A program made the translations under genes and the position numbers. Shown here piece after piece: positions 16,136 through 25,758 of a stretch of DNA of 47,009 nucleotides (positions are counted from its first letter, which is position 1; each line of letters opens with the position of its first letter). The DNA lies in contig JADMKE010000058.1 in assembly GCA_018780035.1 (NCBI GenBank), positions 1 to 47,009 on the forward strand, written 5' to 3'. Source of the DNA: Candidatus Sericytochromatia bacterium (lineage in GTDB: Bacteria > Cyanobacteriota > Sericytochromatia > UBA7694). The notes under the pieces are model-generated. The model searched no databases. It was not told the DNA's origin and saw only the letters and a program-made list of their open reading frames with translations.

Positions 16136-19100
16136 CTAGGTTGCAGCCACTTCCAGCGAGGCGGCGCTGAGATCTTGCCACTCGCTGCGCTTTTCGCGAA
16201 ATTGGACAATTGGCATGTCCAGCAGCATTGAGCTCTGGTCGGGTTTGCGAAAGACAAAATGCACCGAGGAGATATAGGGCTCGACGATATGGGTCTTGTC
16301 GTTGGGGGTCACGACCAAGAGCTGCAAATCCAATTGGCGGCAGAGGTCCATCAAATAGGTGGCCTTTTCGTCGTCCTGGTTGCTGAAAGATTCATCCACG
16401 GCAATAAAGCGGAAAGAATGCCCCGGCTCGTTTTGGGTAATCCCAAATTGGTAGGCAATCGCCGAGCCCAAAATGGTATAGGTCAGCTGGGCCTTTTCAC
16501 CGCCAGAAAGCTCACCCATGCTGCGGTAGACTTTCATCTGTCGTCCGGTTTCGCGGAAAAATTCTTCGGCGTAATACTCGTTCCAATTGCGGACATCGGT
16601 GACATAGGCCTTCCAATGCTCCTCTTGATCAAGGCGTTCGATCAATTGGCGGATGGCCTCAAAGCTCTGACGCAACTGAGCCAGGTCTTCGCCAGAGCCC
16701 GGCCCAGCAAGTGCTTCTGGCCCTGCCTGACTCGGCAGCCAGCCTTCGAGCATCTCTTTAAAACGCTGCACATGGGGCGCTGCGTTGCGCTGGGTCTTGA
16801 GCTGGATAAAGGTCTCGGGATTGTTGCGGAAATTGATCTTGGCCAGTGAATCGTTGAGATCTTGCACTGTCTGCAGAATTTCCTGCTCGCGGATATAAAA
16901 GCTCTCGCGGAAATCGGCCATTTTTTGGATCATGTGGGTGGTCAGATAGCGCTCAAACTCCTTGCGGTAGCTGGGCAAATCGTCTTCTTCGATGCGGCGG
17001 CAGATATTCAGGTAATCCTGCACATAGGCGATGTCTTCAGAGAGCTGGTAGGTATCCGCCGACCAGTCTTGAAAGCGGTAGAGGATCTCCTTGTCGGGAC
17101 GTTTGAAGGCAATCATGGCACGCTCCAATTGGCGTTCCAGTTGCTCACGCTGCTGCCGCTCCTCGCGCACCTGTTTTTCGATCCGGTCGTGAATGCTTTT
17201 GCTGATGCGCGGCAAATTGTCGAGATTGAGCCCTTCGAGGCTCTCGGCATAGCTCTGGGCAAAAGCCACAAAACGCGCAGGCAAAGCCGCTTTGTCGAGG
17301 TCTTCGTCGGCAAAGGTCAGGTTGATATCTTCGACCTGGGCCCGGTAGTCGATCAGCAGACTGCGCACATCTTGCTCGCGGCGCAGCAGATCGTCACGCT
17401 GGTTTTCGAGCTCTTGGATGCGTTTGACCAGGTCTTCGGCTTGGGTGCGCAAACCCTGAAGATTTTGACTGCCACTTTCGAGCAGCAATTGCTGCTGTAC
17501 CAGTTTTTCCTGTTCGCGCTGGAGAGCCTGCCAGTGAATCAGCTCAAAATCAACATATTGCTCAAATTTGGCCAAGTTGCGCAAGAGCCAGTCGTAGCGC
17601 TCTTGTTCCTGCTTGAGTTTTTCTAAGCTGCGCTGCTGGGCCGAGATCATGTCTTGCAGGGCATCGAGCTGATCTTTGTAAAAATCGACTTTGCCCTGGC
17701 TCGACCAACCCAAAACATACTGGCTGCGGTTAAAATTCTGCTCACGGTCGTCTTTTTCGTGACGGGCACCCGATTTGGTCAGACCCTGACGGGTGATGGC
17801 TTTTTTGTAGGTTTCGAATTCGCCCAAATTATCCGCACAGAGGTAATCGTATTGGCTTGAGATCTGGTGTTTGACCCAATTGGTATACGGGGAATCGGGG
17901 TGAAATTCGAGTTTATTGACCAAAGCTTTCGGCGGGGCAAAAAACTTATTTGGTGGTTCAAACGCCTCGGGCACCTTAAAATAGACCAGCCGTCCGCCAA
18001 TATTGATGCGGTTGAGGTAGGCATTGACGCGTGAATAGAGATGCTCGGGCACAATCAAACTGGTGGCGAAGCCGCGCAACAGTTTTTCGATCGCCCCTTC
18101 CCACTCGTGTTCGCGGCGCAAGACCTGGGCCAACTCACCGACATAGGGCAAAGCAGCGGAAGAGACCTCAAGATAATCCGCGAGTTCTTGGCGAATCTGA
18201 CTGAGGCGGCCGGGAATATTGTTGCGCTGACCTGTCATGGAGCGGATTTCCAGCTCTTTTTCGCGCAATTGGCGCAGGGTCGCCTCTTGCTCTTTTTCGA
18301 TGCTAAAAATGCGGTGTTCCTGTTCGCGGCGCTCCTGCTGGAATTTTTTCTCGAGTTCCTGAGAGGATTTGAGTGAGCGTTTAAAACAGGCCTGATCGGG
18401 ATTTTCGGGGAAATCGAGGGTCTTGGCCAGCAGGTTATAACGCACGAGTTCTTCTTGGCGTTTGCGTTTTTCTTGCTCGTGGCGGCGACCGGCCTGCTCC
18501 AATTGCAATAATTGCTGACCCGTGGCGTCGGTTTGAATCGCATGGCGCAGGGTTTCTTTGAGCTCGCGCTGTTCGTCGAGGGTTTCACGCAGATGGGCAG
18601 CCTGCTGGGTGAGTTCGCGTTCGCGTTCGTCGAGGGTCAGAATTTCAGCCAGCAAAAAGCCTTTTTTGCGCTCAGCAAAATACAGATTGACCACCTCGTG
18701 GGGGTCTGAGCCCAGGGTATTGATCTGTTTGAGCTGTTTGAGCGCTTCCGCATGCAGGCGAATGGGCCTCAACAATTCAAGCTGGCGTTCGGCTTTTTCA
18801 ATCGCGTTTTGGGCCGTAAGCAGGAGTTTGTAGGTGTCTTTGAGTTTGTTAAACTCTTCGTCGATGCTGCCCGCTTCGAGCATGTTCTGGCGGATAAAAT
18901 CAGTCAAATTGCCCAAAACCTTGATCCCGACGGTCTGGTTAAACAGGGTCAGGGCTTTGGGTGAACGCATGCCGAAGACCCGCAACATGCGGCGGGCGTA
19001 TTTGCTGGCACTGTCGAAAAACATCAGCGGATCGCCCTCAGCTGTGGCGGGGTATTTTTCGCGCAGACGCTTGCGCCAATTGCCTTTGGGATCAAAGGGA

Positions 19101-19588
19101 ATAAAATCTTCGCTGATACTCAAGGGCACTTCGGCGATCAAATAAACACGGCGCAGCTCCTGATTGACAAACCAGCGGCACTGCACCAGGGTCAAAAATT
19201 GACCGGCTTGATTGGAAAAATGGGCCAAAAGAATCGAAAAGGTGCTCTGTTTATCCGCCCGCAATTGCATCGCAGTGGAGTGGCTGCGGCCCTCTTCTTG
19301 AATGCTGCCGTATTGACCCAAAACATAAGATTCTTCGGTACGCTCGGTCTTTTTTTCGCTGCCTGAAGACTGGTTGTAAAAGCGGTATTTGCGCTCGGGC
19401 ACCAAAAGGGTGAGCAACGAGTCGATCAAGGTGGTCTTGCCTGAACCGTTGGCGCCGGTCAGCAATGAGGAATGTCCCTGGGGGTTGATCGTATAAATAC
19501 GGTTGTCAAACGTGCCCCAATTATACAGTTCCATGGTCTGAAGGCGGTAACCGGTTCCCACCGGCTCAGCCTCAGACAATGGAAGCAT
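16136..19588 (-). CDS. jetC: Wadjet/Mks SMC-like ATPase JetC
   Basis: An SMC-family condensin ATPase of about 1150 residues. An N-terminal Walker A (LLTGANGSGKTTLIDSL, around residues 45-53) is followed by long coiled coils. A hinge-like part around residue 500 reads YVGELAQVL...WEGAIEKLLRGFATSLIVPEHLY. A second coiled coil leads to a C-terminal signature LSGGEKAQLTYTILGSAIAYQFG and Walker B FIAVDESFSNQDD. This matches JetC/MksB, which with JetA and JetB forms a DNA-loop-extruding complex. The start is chosen at ATG 19588 (preceded by GGAACAAG), overlapping jetB by 17 bases; ATGs at 19627 and 19624 are alternatives. In Wadjet, JetC extrudes plasmid DNA and JetD cuts it; no jetD is present here. 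Confidence 0.92.
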   Translation of the reverse strand: MLPLSEAEPVGTGYRLQTMELYNWGTFDNRIYTINPQGHSSLLTGANGSGKTTLIDSLLTLLVPERKYRFYNQSSGSEKKTERTEESYVLGQYGSIQEEGRSHSTAMQLRADKQSTFSILLAHFSNQAGQFLTLVQCRWFVNQELRRVYLIAEVPLSISEDFIPFDPKGNWRKRLREKYPATAEGDPLMFFDSASKYARRMLRVFGMRSPKALTLFNQTVGIKVLGNLTDFIRQNMLEAGSIDEEFNKLKDTYKLLLTAQNAIEKAERQLELLRPIRLHAEALKQLKQINTLGSDPHEVVNLYFAERKKGFLLAEILTLDERERELTQQAAHLRETLDEQRELKETLRHAIQTDATGQQLLQLEQAGRRHEQEKRKRQEELVRYNLLAKTLDFPENPDQACFKRSLKSSQELEKKFQQERREQEHRIFSIEKEQEATLRQLREKELEIRSMTGQRNNIPGRLSQIRQELADYLEVSSAALPYVGELAQVLRREHEWEGAIEKLLRGFATSLIVPEHLYSRVNAYLNRINIGGRLVYFKVPEAFEPPNKFFAPPKALVNKLEFHPDSPYTNWVKHQISSQYDYLCADNLGEFETYKKAITRQGLTKSGARHEKDDREQNFNRSQYVLGWSSQGKVDFYKDQLDALQDMISAQQRSLEKLKQEQERYDWLLRNLAKFEQYVDFELIHWQALQREQEKLVQQQLLLESGSQNLQGLRTQAEDLVKRIQELENQRDDLLRREQDVRSLLIDYRAQVEDINLTFADEDLDKAALPARFVAFAQSYAESLEGLNLDNLPRISKSIHDRIEKQVREERQQREQLERQLERAMIAFKRPDKEILYRFQDWSADTYQLSEDIAYVQDYLNICRRIEEDDLPSYRKEFERYLTTHMIQKMADFRESFYIREQEILQTVQDLNDSLAKINFRNNPETFIQLKTQRNAAPHVQRFKEMLEGWLPSQAGPEALAGPGSGEDLAQLRQSFEAIRQLIERLDQEEHWKAYVTDVRNWNEYYAEEFFRETGRQMKVYRSMGELSGGEKAQLTYTILGSAIAYQFGITQNEPGHSFRFIAVDESFSNQDDEKATYLMDLCRQLDLQLLVVTPNDKTHIVEPYISSVHFVFRKPDQSSMLLDMPIVQFREKRSEWQDLSAASLEVAAT

Positions 19589-20153
19589 CTTGTTCCATGG
19601 CGTAGCGGATGTCTTCGAGTACATCATTGGTTATTTTTGCCTTAATGATTCTTCGGATTTCATAAATGCGCTCATCCAGCAGCTCACCTTCTTGGATCAC
19701 CCGCAGGAAACCCAGTTCAACAATCTGCTTAATATAGCGGTCAAGCTGGCGCAAAAGCTTGACCTGATTGGATTTTTCTTTAAAAAAGAGCTCAATTTGT
19801 TCGCGAATTTGCTTGTGGGTGACATGGCAATAAGGAGAGGTGGCGGGGCTCATGTCAAAGTCTTCAAGCATTTCGCGCAAGACCACACAGATCAGTGTGA
19901 CCTCATAAGAGAGGGGATTGCGTTTGATTAGGCCAATCGTGCGGCCTTCTTCATCGAGTTCAACCTGGCGCAAAAAGGCAAAGCCCTCTTTTTGGTCGAT
20001 GACGACTTCAATCCCAATCCGGGCCAGGTATTCCCCCACAGGCACGCGGTAATGCAATAACTCATTCCAGAGGCGGTCATCTTCGGTGATCTCGCCACCG
20101 AGCAATTTGACAATAATGGCGGCGTAAGGTTCAACTTTTTCGGGGGTACTCAT
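19572..20153 (-). CDS. jetB: Wadjet/MksE-like subunit JetB (DUF4194)
   Basis: A 193-residue winged-helix subunit of the MukE/MksE class (DUF4194): YAAIIVKLLGGEITEDDRLWNELLHYRVPVGEYLARIGIEVVIDQKEG... with the usual FAFLRQ and PLSYEVTLICVVLREML. In JetABC it bridges JetA and the JetC head and contacts DNA. The ATG at 20153 lies 18 bases after the jetA stop, and the 3' end overlaps jetC, so expression is coupled. The length is typical of JetB. The operon order A-B-C is that of Wadjet. Confidence 0.9.
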   Translation of the reverse strand: MSTPEKVEPYAAIIVKLLGGEITEDDRLWNELLHYRVPVGEYLARIGIEVVIDQKEGFAFLRQVELDEEGRTIGLIKRNPLSYEVTLICVVLREMLEDFDMSPATSPYCHVTHKQIREQIELFFKEKSNQVKLLRQLDRYIKQIVELGFLRVIQEGELLDERIYEIRRIIKAKITNDVLEDIRYAMEQDASIV

Positions 20154-20171
20154 GGATTTACTGGTTTCCTC

Positions 20172-21644
20172 TTAGCGGTTGAATCGGACTTCGGGCATGA
20201 CCAGGGCCCGCTGCTGTTCGTGATCAAAGGTGATCAGATCGCGTTTGTCTTCATCAATTTCGTGTTTTTCAACCTGGCTGGCCAGGGTGAGATAGGCAAA
20301 AACTTCAGGCAGCCCCTTTTCAATCGGGTGGCTGCGCAAAACGTCCTGCAGGCTTAAACTGCGGTTTTCTTGCAAGAGATGGCCCAATTGCTTGCGCAGG
20401 GCTTTTTTATCGACAAAGAAAGTCTGAAAAAGGCGGTCCATGACCTCGGGTTCTTCTTGCCAGCCCATTTCACCATCGGGCTCTTCGGGCTGCTGGTCAA
20501 AGACGGGCTCAACACTGGGGCGGCCGAGCTTACGCTCCAAAGGCATCGAGATATCTGGCTGGCCATCAACCCAGAGGAAGCCCTCTCCCGAATAGTCGTT
20601 TTCGGCCAATTTTAAGGCCAGCTCTTTGATCGAACCAATCGTCTCTTTCAGGCGGCGGGTCTCTTGCGGGTCGCGTTCAATAATAATTCTGCTGAGCTTT
20701 TCGGCCATGCGGTCGTTGGACTCAAGCACTTTTTGGGCGGCTTGGTGTAAATAGGTTTTGATCGAGCGCAGCAATGAGTCTTGGGTGGCCAAATTGCGCC
20801 GGTCGAGAATCTGGTAGAGTTCGTCGGCCAGTTTTTGCAGTTCTTGCGGCCCAGAGGTGCGCAGAAGCGAATCCCAGAAGGCATAAAAGCTCTTGCCCTG
20901 ATCGCTCTGGCGCAATTCTTCAATCGCGTCAAAGGCATAACGCAGAATCTGGCCTTTGCGGCTCTGCTGCTCGGCGTGTTTTTGGTAAATCGTGCGCGTG
21001 ATCTGGCGAAAATTGTCTTCGACTTCTTTGAAATCGGCCAGCAGGTCGCGGGCCAAGCGGCTGAGTTCCTGAAAGCGGGACTTGACCTGGTAATCATCGA
21101 AGGAGCTGACTTCGTTGTGTTCACGGATGCGCAGAATCTCTGCATCGATCTCGGCTTTTTTGCGTTCGAGCTCTGTCACCCGCCGCTCGGGATCTTCAAC
21201 TGTATACTCCAGCAATTCGCGCAGCTTGCTGACAATATCGCGAAAGCGCGATTCAGTGCCCACAAATTCTTGTTTTTCGAGCGATTCAACCCAGCGCAGG
21301 GCCTTTTCGCTGTCTGCCGTGAGTTCGTAGCAAACCGTGCTCTCCTCGGTCAGAAAATTGCGCAGAAAGCCCTGATCGGTCCAACGGGCCAGCAAATGCC
21401 GAGCCTGGGCTTCGTAGCCCCGCTCAAGCCCTTCACTGGCGCGAAAACGGATGTCTTCAAGCAACTCAGCCAAAAGCTCGTGCAGGCTCTCTTCTTGCAA
21501 GACCAAGCGGTTGCGGTCTTTGAACAGACATTGAAAGGTACTCAATATCACCGGCGCATAGTCGGATTTAAGCAGGCGCAATGGCAAAGCATCTTCAAGC
21601 AGAAGGCTGAAGCGATGGTACTCCTGGCGATTGCGATTGTCCAT
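20172..21644 (-). CDS. jetA: Wadjet/MksF-like kleisin JetA (DUF3375)
   Basis: A 490-residue protein of the DUF3375/JetA family, the kleisin of the condensin. The N-terminal pattern is YHRFSLLLEDALPLRLLKSDYAPVILSTFQCLFKD, with winged-helix and coiled-coil parts following; the C-terminus (PEVFAYLTLASQVEKHEIDEDKRDLI) is typical of the family. The start at ATG 21644 (MDNRNRQEY) fits the family's short N-terminus; the frame extends to a TTG at 21695. There is no strong Shine-Dalgarno sequence. It is the first gene of the jetABC-EVE transcription unit and is divergent from the pullulanase gene. An anti-plasmid or chromosome-organising role is likely. Confidence 0.9.
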   Translation of the reverse strand: MDNRNRQEYHRFSLLLEDALPLRLLKSDYAPVILSTFQCLFKDRNRLVLQEESLHELLAELLEDIRFRASEGLERGYEAQARHLLARWTDQGFLRNFLTEESTVCYELTADSEKALRWVESLEKQEFVGTESRFRDIVSKLRELLEYTVEDPERRVTELERKKAEIDAEILRIREHNEVSSFDDYQVKSRFQELSRLARDLLADFKEVEDNFRQITRTIYQKHAEQQSRKGQILRYAFDAIEELRQSDQGKSFYAFWDSLLRTSGPQELQKLADELYQILDRRNLATQDSLLRSIKTYLHQAAQKVLESNDRMAEKLSRIIIERDPQETRRLKETIGSIKELALKLAENDYSGEGFLWVDGQPDISMPLERKLGRPSVEPVFDQQPEEPDGEMGWQEEPEVMDRLFQTFFVDKKALRKQLGHLLQENRSLSLQDVLRSHPIEKGLPEVFAYLTLASQVEKHEIDEDKRDLITFDHEQQRALVMPEVRFNR

Positions 21645-21974
21645 TGGCTGATGACGGGCCCACAAATTGTTTTGATACGTCTCGCCGATTATCAATTTGC
21701 AGGCCCAGAGGCAGGTCTAAACAGGCCCAAAAGGCTCATTCCAGACATTTGCACACACAGCTAGAATTACACAGCGTGTATCAAAAAAACCCCAAAAAAC
21801 ATACAAGATTGATCAGCTAACTATACATAAGAATACAGCACCCGGATCTAAAGAAAAAGTACTTGTGACACAGATCGCAAGAAAAATACAGGATTATTTT
21901 TGGTTGCTGAATTTGCCCCGCTTCCAGAGCTGAAGTATCCTGAGTTTGAGAGCAAAAACAAGGAGGCCTGAGGT
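21645..21974. other. Divergent intergenic region jetA/pullulanase
   Basis: 330 bases without a supported gene. The region is AT-rich in the middle (A runs near 21783-21799). It must hold the promoters of both the jet operon and the pullulanase operon, but I find no hexamer pair good enough to call; TATACA at 21822-21827 is a weak plus-strand -10 candidate. AAGGAGG at 21960-21966 is the pullulanase ribosome-binding site. Confidence 0.6.
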
Positions 21975-24836
21975 GTGAAATTGGGTGTGAAATTTTATCT
22001 GGCCGGAATTCTTTGGGTCGGACTCGGAGGGGGATCTGTTTTATCTGTACAAGTGGCTTCAGCCAGTGTTCCCGCCCATACAAGACCTCAGGCTCAAGCC
22101 CATTGGCTCAATCGCACAACCCTGGTCTGGAAAGCCCCTGCTGCAGAGCATTATCAGCTCTGCCACCACCCACAAGCCCAAATGTATCTCGCCCAAGCTC
22201 AATTGCGGGGAGGTGCGGAATGTATTGCTCTCAAACCGCAAGACAGGCCCCCAAATAAAGCGCTCAACCCAGCCTTCTTGCATTTACACAGTCTGCCCCA
22301 CTTTGAACTGCCAGATTTGCCAGAAGACACACTGAAAAGCCTGATTCAGCAACAGCTCTGGCTGGTGGCTCGCAATAAAAAAGACCAACTCCTCGCCCAC
22401 ACAAGCGTACAATTGGCCCCTTTGCTCGATGCCCACTTCAGCGATCTGAACCTGGATTTGGGCCTGAGTTTTACCTCTGGCAAGCCCCAATTACAGCTCT
22501 GGACCCCCACAGCCCAAGGTGTTGAATTAGAGCTGTTTCAAGCCGAGAATCTACATACACCCAGCCAAACCCTGCCCATGCAAAGAACAGGGCGGGGCAG
22601 TTGGCAAATTCAAGGGCCAGAAACTTGGAAAAACCTGTATTACCGCTATAAAGTCCAAGCCTATCGCCCCGATACGGGAAAAGTCGAAAGCCACAGCGTG
22701 ACAGATCCCTATTCGGTCTCTCTCGCCGCCGACAGCACACACAGCCAGATCGTGGATTTACAAGACCCCACTCATCAGCCCCCAGGCTGGCAGCAAATGC
22801 AATTGCCCCCCCTGGCCGCCCCCGAAGACAGCATTGTTTATGAATTGCATTTGCGCGACTTCAGCATTTCCGACCCCAGCGTGCCCGAAGCACTGCGCGG
22901 CAAATATGCGGCCTTTGCGCTCCCAACCAGCACAGGCCTGCGGCACTTAAGCCAATTGGCTCAATCGGGCCTGAGCCACATTCACCTTTTGCCCATTTTT
23001 GACATCGCCACCATTCCCGAGCGCTTTGTACATACAGCCAAAATCCCGTCAGCCCCGCCCGACTCTCCCCGCCAGCAAGACGCCCTGGCCCTCGTGCGCG
23101 ACAAAGATGCCTTTAACTGGGGCTACGACCCCCTACACTATGGTGTGCCCGAAGGCAGTTATGCCAGCGATCCTCAGGGCCCGGCCCGTATCAAAGAATT
23201 CAGGCAAATGGTGCAAAGCCTGGCCCAGCACAAATTGCGCACCGTCATGGACGTGGTCTATAACCACACCCACACCGCAGGCAACGGCCCCAAATCTGTG
23301 CTCGACAAAATTGTACCAAGTTATTATTACCGCCTCGACGCCGAGGGCCAGATCCAGCAGAGCACCTGCTGCCCAGATACCGCAACAGAACATCGGATGA
23401 TGGAAAAGCTGATGCGAGACACGATTTTGCGCTGGGCCAAGGCCTATAAAGTGGCGGGCTTCCGCTTTGATTTAATGGGCCACCACACCCGCGAGAACCT
23501 GAAACAGATCCGGGCCGATCTCGATATGCTGACCCTTGAAAAAGACGGCATAGAGGGCAAAAGCATCTTGCTCTACGGCGAGGGCTGGAAATTTGGTTCA
23601 CTGGATGCCATCCAACCCGAAAACGCCATGAACCAGGTCTTTGGCAGCGGCTTGGGTGTGGGTATGTTCAACGATCGCCTGCGCGACTCGGCCCGTGGCG
23701 GCAATTATGACCACAGCACCCGCTCAGATCAGGGCTTTGCCACAGGACTCTACACCGATCCCAATCTGAGCCCGTTTAACCGCGATACCCCTACCGCCCC
23801 AGAGGCTCAAGCGGCTCTGCTGCGCAATTATATGGACAATCTGCAAGTCGGTCTGGCGGGAGGGCTTGCAGATTTTCCAATCCAAAACGCACTGGGCCAA
23901 CTTCAAAAAGGCCAAGCGGTGCTCTACAGAGGCAACCCCGGAGCGGGTTTCGCCCACGACCCCCAAGAGACGATCAATTATGTCGAGGCCCACGACAATT
24001 ACAGCCTCTGGGATCAAATTGCCGCCAAAGCGCCGTTTGAAGTCGCTGGGCGCACGCCAGCGACTGCCACTGCCGAAGAGCGCATGCAGATGCAAGCCCT
24101 GGCCCTGAGTTTGCCCTTGCTGGGCCAAGGCATTCCTTTTTTGCACGCCGGCAGTGAATTGCTGCGCTCCAAATCCGGCGATGGCGACAGCTACGACTCA
24201 GGCGATTGGTTCAACCAGATCGATTGGAGCGGCATCAACCACACCTGGGGTCGGGGCCTTCCGCCCGCCTGGCGCAATGCCCAAGAATGGGACTTTTGGA
24301 AACCCCGCCTGCCCCGGCCCGAATTTAAGCCCGATCAAACATTGGCCCTGACCCATTTGGCCCAGATTCACCGCTATTTGCGCATTCGCAAAAGCTCTCA
24401 GCTGTTTCGCCTGCGCACGGCTGCAGATATTATTCAACGCCTGCACTTTCACAATACAGGCCCCCAGGCCATTCCCGGCCTACTGGCCATGGAAGTGCGG
24501 GATGATCTGCCTGCACTGGACAATTTGGACAAAGAGCGCAAAGCCATACTCGTGATTTGGAATGCCACTCAGACCAGCCAACGCCTCTGCAGCCCCGAGT
24601 GGGCAAAACGCCAATGGGAGCCTTATCGTTTGGGCAATAATCCGCCCATTTTAGAGAGCCCCCTTCAACTCCAGGTGGGAGAAACAGAATGGCTCTTGTC
24701 TCCGCCAGCCTTTAAACAGACCGACACAGGCCCATGGGGCCAGGGCCCTGATCCCACCTGCCTGACCGTTCCCTCTCGCGCGGCCTTGGTGTATCATGAA
24801 CGGGAAGACCAAGCTAAAAATAGGCGTTCACCATGA
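21975..24836 (+). CDS. pulA: Secreted pullulanase (GH13, type I)
   Basis: A 953-residue alpha-1,6-glucosidase acting on pullulan and branched starch or glycogen. It begins with a signal peptide (hydrophobic core YLAGILWVGLGGG, end VASA). A CBM48-like domain lies around residues 165-265 (LQLWTPTAQGVELELFQ). The GH13 barrel follows, with pullulanase-type NWGYDP, region I VMDVVYNHTH, region II GFRFDLMGHH (nucleophile Asp near residue 498), region III YGEGW (acid/base Glu near 534) and region IV EAHDNYSLW. A C-terminal beta domain of the DUF3372 type completes it. The GTG at 21975 has a perfect AAGGAGG 8 bases before. It forms an operon with the CsgG-domain gene 15 bases on. Export is likely, to the periplasm or outside. 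Confidence 0.95.
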   Translation: MKLGVKFYLAGILWVGLGGGSVLSVQVASASVPAHTRPQAQAHWLNRTTLVWKAPAAEHYQLCHHPQAQMYLAQAQLRGGAECIALKPQDRPPNKALNPAFLHLHSLPHFELPDLPEDTLKSLIQQQLWLVARNKKDQLLAHTSVQLAPLLDAHFSDLNLDLGLSFTSGKPQLQLWTPTAQGVELELFQAENLHTPSQTLPMQRTGRGSWQIQGPETWKNLYYRYKVQAYRPDTGKVESHSVTDPYSVSLAADSTHSQIVDLQDPTHQPPGWQQMQLPPLAAPEDSIVYELHLRDFSISDPSVPEALRGKYAAFALPTSTGLRHLSQLAQSGLSHIHLLPIFDIATIPERFVHTAKIPSAPPDSPRQQDALALVRDKDAFNWGYDPLHYGVPEGSYASDPQGPARIKEFRQMVQSLAQHKLRTVMDVVYNHTHTAGNGPKSVLDKIVPSYYYRLDAEGQIQQSTCCPDTATEHRMMEKLMRDTILRWAKAYKVAGFRFDLMGHHTRENLKQIRADLDMLTLEKDGIEGKSILLYGEGWKFGSLDAIQPENAMNQVFGSGLGVGMFNDRLRDSARGGNYDHSTRSDQGFATGLYTDPNLSPFNRDTPTAPEAQAALLRNYMDNLQVGLAGGLADFPIQNALGQLQKGQAVLYRGNPGAGFAHDPQETINYVEAHDNYSLWDQIAAKAPFEVAGRTPATATAEERMQMQALALSLPLLGQGIPFLHAGSELLRSKSGDGDSYDSGDWFNQIDWSGINHTWGRGLPPAWRNAQEWDFWKPRLPRPEFKPDQTLALTHLAQIHRYLRIRKSSQLFRLRTAADIIQRLHFHNTGPQAIPGLLAMEVRDDLPALDNLDKERKAILVIWNATQTSQRLCSPEWAKRQWEPYRLGNNPPILESPLQLQVGETEWLLSPPAFKQTDTGPWGQGPDPTCLTVPSRAALVYHEREDQAKNRRSP

Positions 24837-24851
24837 TCAAGGAGATTTGAT

Positions 24852-25727
24852 ATGCTTTCTGGATCCACTCACAAAATACTCGCTGGGCTCTTAAGCGCCA
24901 GTTTAATTGCCTTTCACACCCCTGCCTGGGCCTCCAGCACAAACATGCCAGAAGAAATTGGGCAGATCAATTACACCCAGATCGTCCAAGACGCGTTCCT
25001 GCAAGTAGGCGGAGATCCCAACTCTGGTGGCATGAATCAGCATGTGGTCTCCAAAGCTGTGGCCGTGGTGGATTTTGCCAATGATACCGGCGAAGCCCGT
25101 TTTGACAATCTCAAACGCGGCATTTCCGAATCTCTGGTGACAAAATTGGCCAAACGCCCCGAATTACATCTGGTCGAACGCAGCCAGATCGACAAAGCAA
25201 TCAAAGAAATTGGCTTTGGTCAAACCGCTTTTGCCGACAGTTCAAAAACAGCGCAATTGGGCAAAATGGCGGGTGCGGGTGTGATCGTGACTGGCAGCAT
25301 TGTCAAAGGCGGCTCGCGTTTTGAAATCAATGTCCGCATGCTGGAAGTCGAAACAGGCAAAGTCCTGGTCAGCGAAAGTTATGCCTTTCAGTCCGAAAAC
25401 GAAATTCTGCCTGTCACCAATTACCTCTCCTTGCTGATTCCGCAAAAGCTCGGTCTCTATGTCAGTGATGCCGAATTGGAAATGGCCCGCACCCAAATCA
25501 AAGGCGGCGTGACATCCGCTGACAATACCTGGATTTATTGGACCATTGGCGCTGGTGTTTTGGTGATCGGCGCCATTGTTACGGGCATCGTTTTGGTGGC
25601 CCGCGCCAATGCCAAGGCCAATGAGGGCCCCGACATCGTGATTACCAATCCCCGCGATGGCTCAAAAATGACCTTAAAGGCCCAAGAACAGCCCCTGTTC
25701 TTCAATTTACCCTTGGTCAAGTTTTAA
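24852..25727 (+). CDS. CsgG-domain protein with C-terminal membrane helix
   Basis: A 291-residue protein with a signal peptide (ending AWASS) and a CsgG/HfaB-type domain. AVAVVDFANDTGEARFDNLKRGISESLVTKLAK is followed by LHLVERSQIDKAIKEIGFGQTAF and AGVIVTGSIVKGG, the usual CsgG order. CsgG proper is an outer-membrane lipoprotein that secretes curli subunits; here there is no lipobox, and a hydrophobic helix (WIYWTIGAGVLVIGAIVTG) near residue 225 anchors the protein. A periplasmic, inner-membrane-anchored CsgG-like protein is therefore more likely than a pore. AAGGAG precedes the ATG at 24852. It is the second gene of the pullulanase unit; no csgEF or curlin gene is nearby. Confidence 0.85.
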   Translation: MLSGSTHKILAGLLSASLIAFHTPAWASSTNMPEEIGQINYTQIVQDAFLQVGGDPNSGGMNQHVVSKAVAVVDFANDTGEARFDNLKRGISESLVTKLAKRPELHLVERSQIDKAIKEIGFGQTAFADSSKTAQLGKMAGAGVIVTGSIVKGGSRFEINVRMLEVETGKVLVSESYAFQSENEILPVTNYLSLLIPQKLGLYVSDAELEMARTQIKGGVTSADNTWIYWTIGAGVLVIGAIVTGIVLVARANAKANEGPDIVITNPRDGSKMTLKAQEQPLFFNLPLVKF

Positions 25728-25758
25728 AGCCTGTAACCATGATGATTCGCCACTTGCC

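Noticed and set aside
15529..16257. Longer 242-residue version of the EVE protein
   Set aside because: The extra 78 residues read across the end of jetC in another frame; the ATG at 16023 starts exactly at the EVE domain and has a Shine-Dalgarno sequence.
16862..17626. 254-residue plus-strand open frame in jetC
   Set aside because: Antisense shadow of the jetC coiled coil (hydrophobic because Glu/Gln-rich codons are read in reverse).
20781..21764. 327-residue plus-strand open frame across jetA
   Set aside because: Antisense shadow of jetA; the protein has no recognisable features, whereas jetA fits DUF3375.
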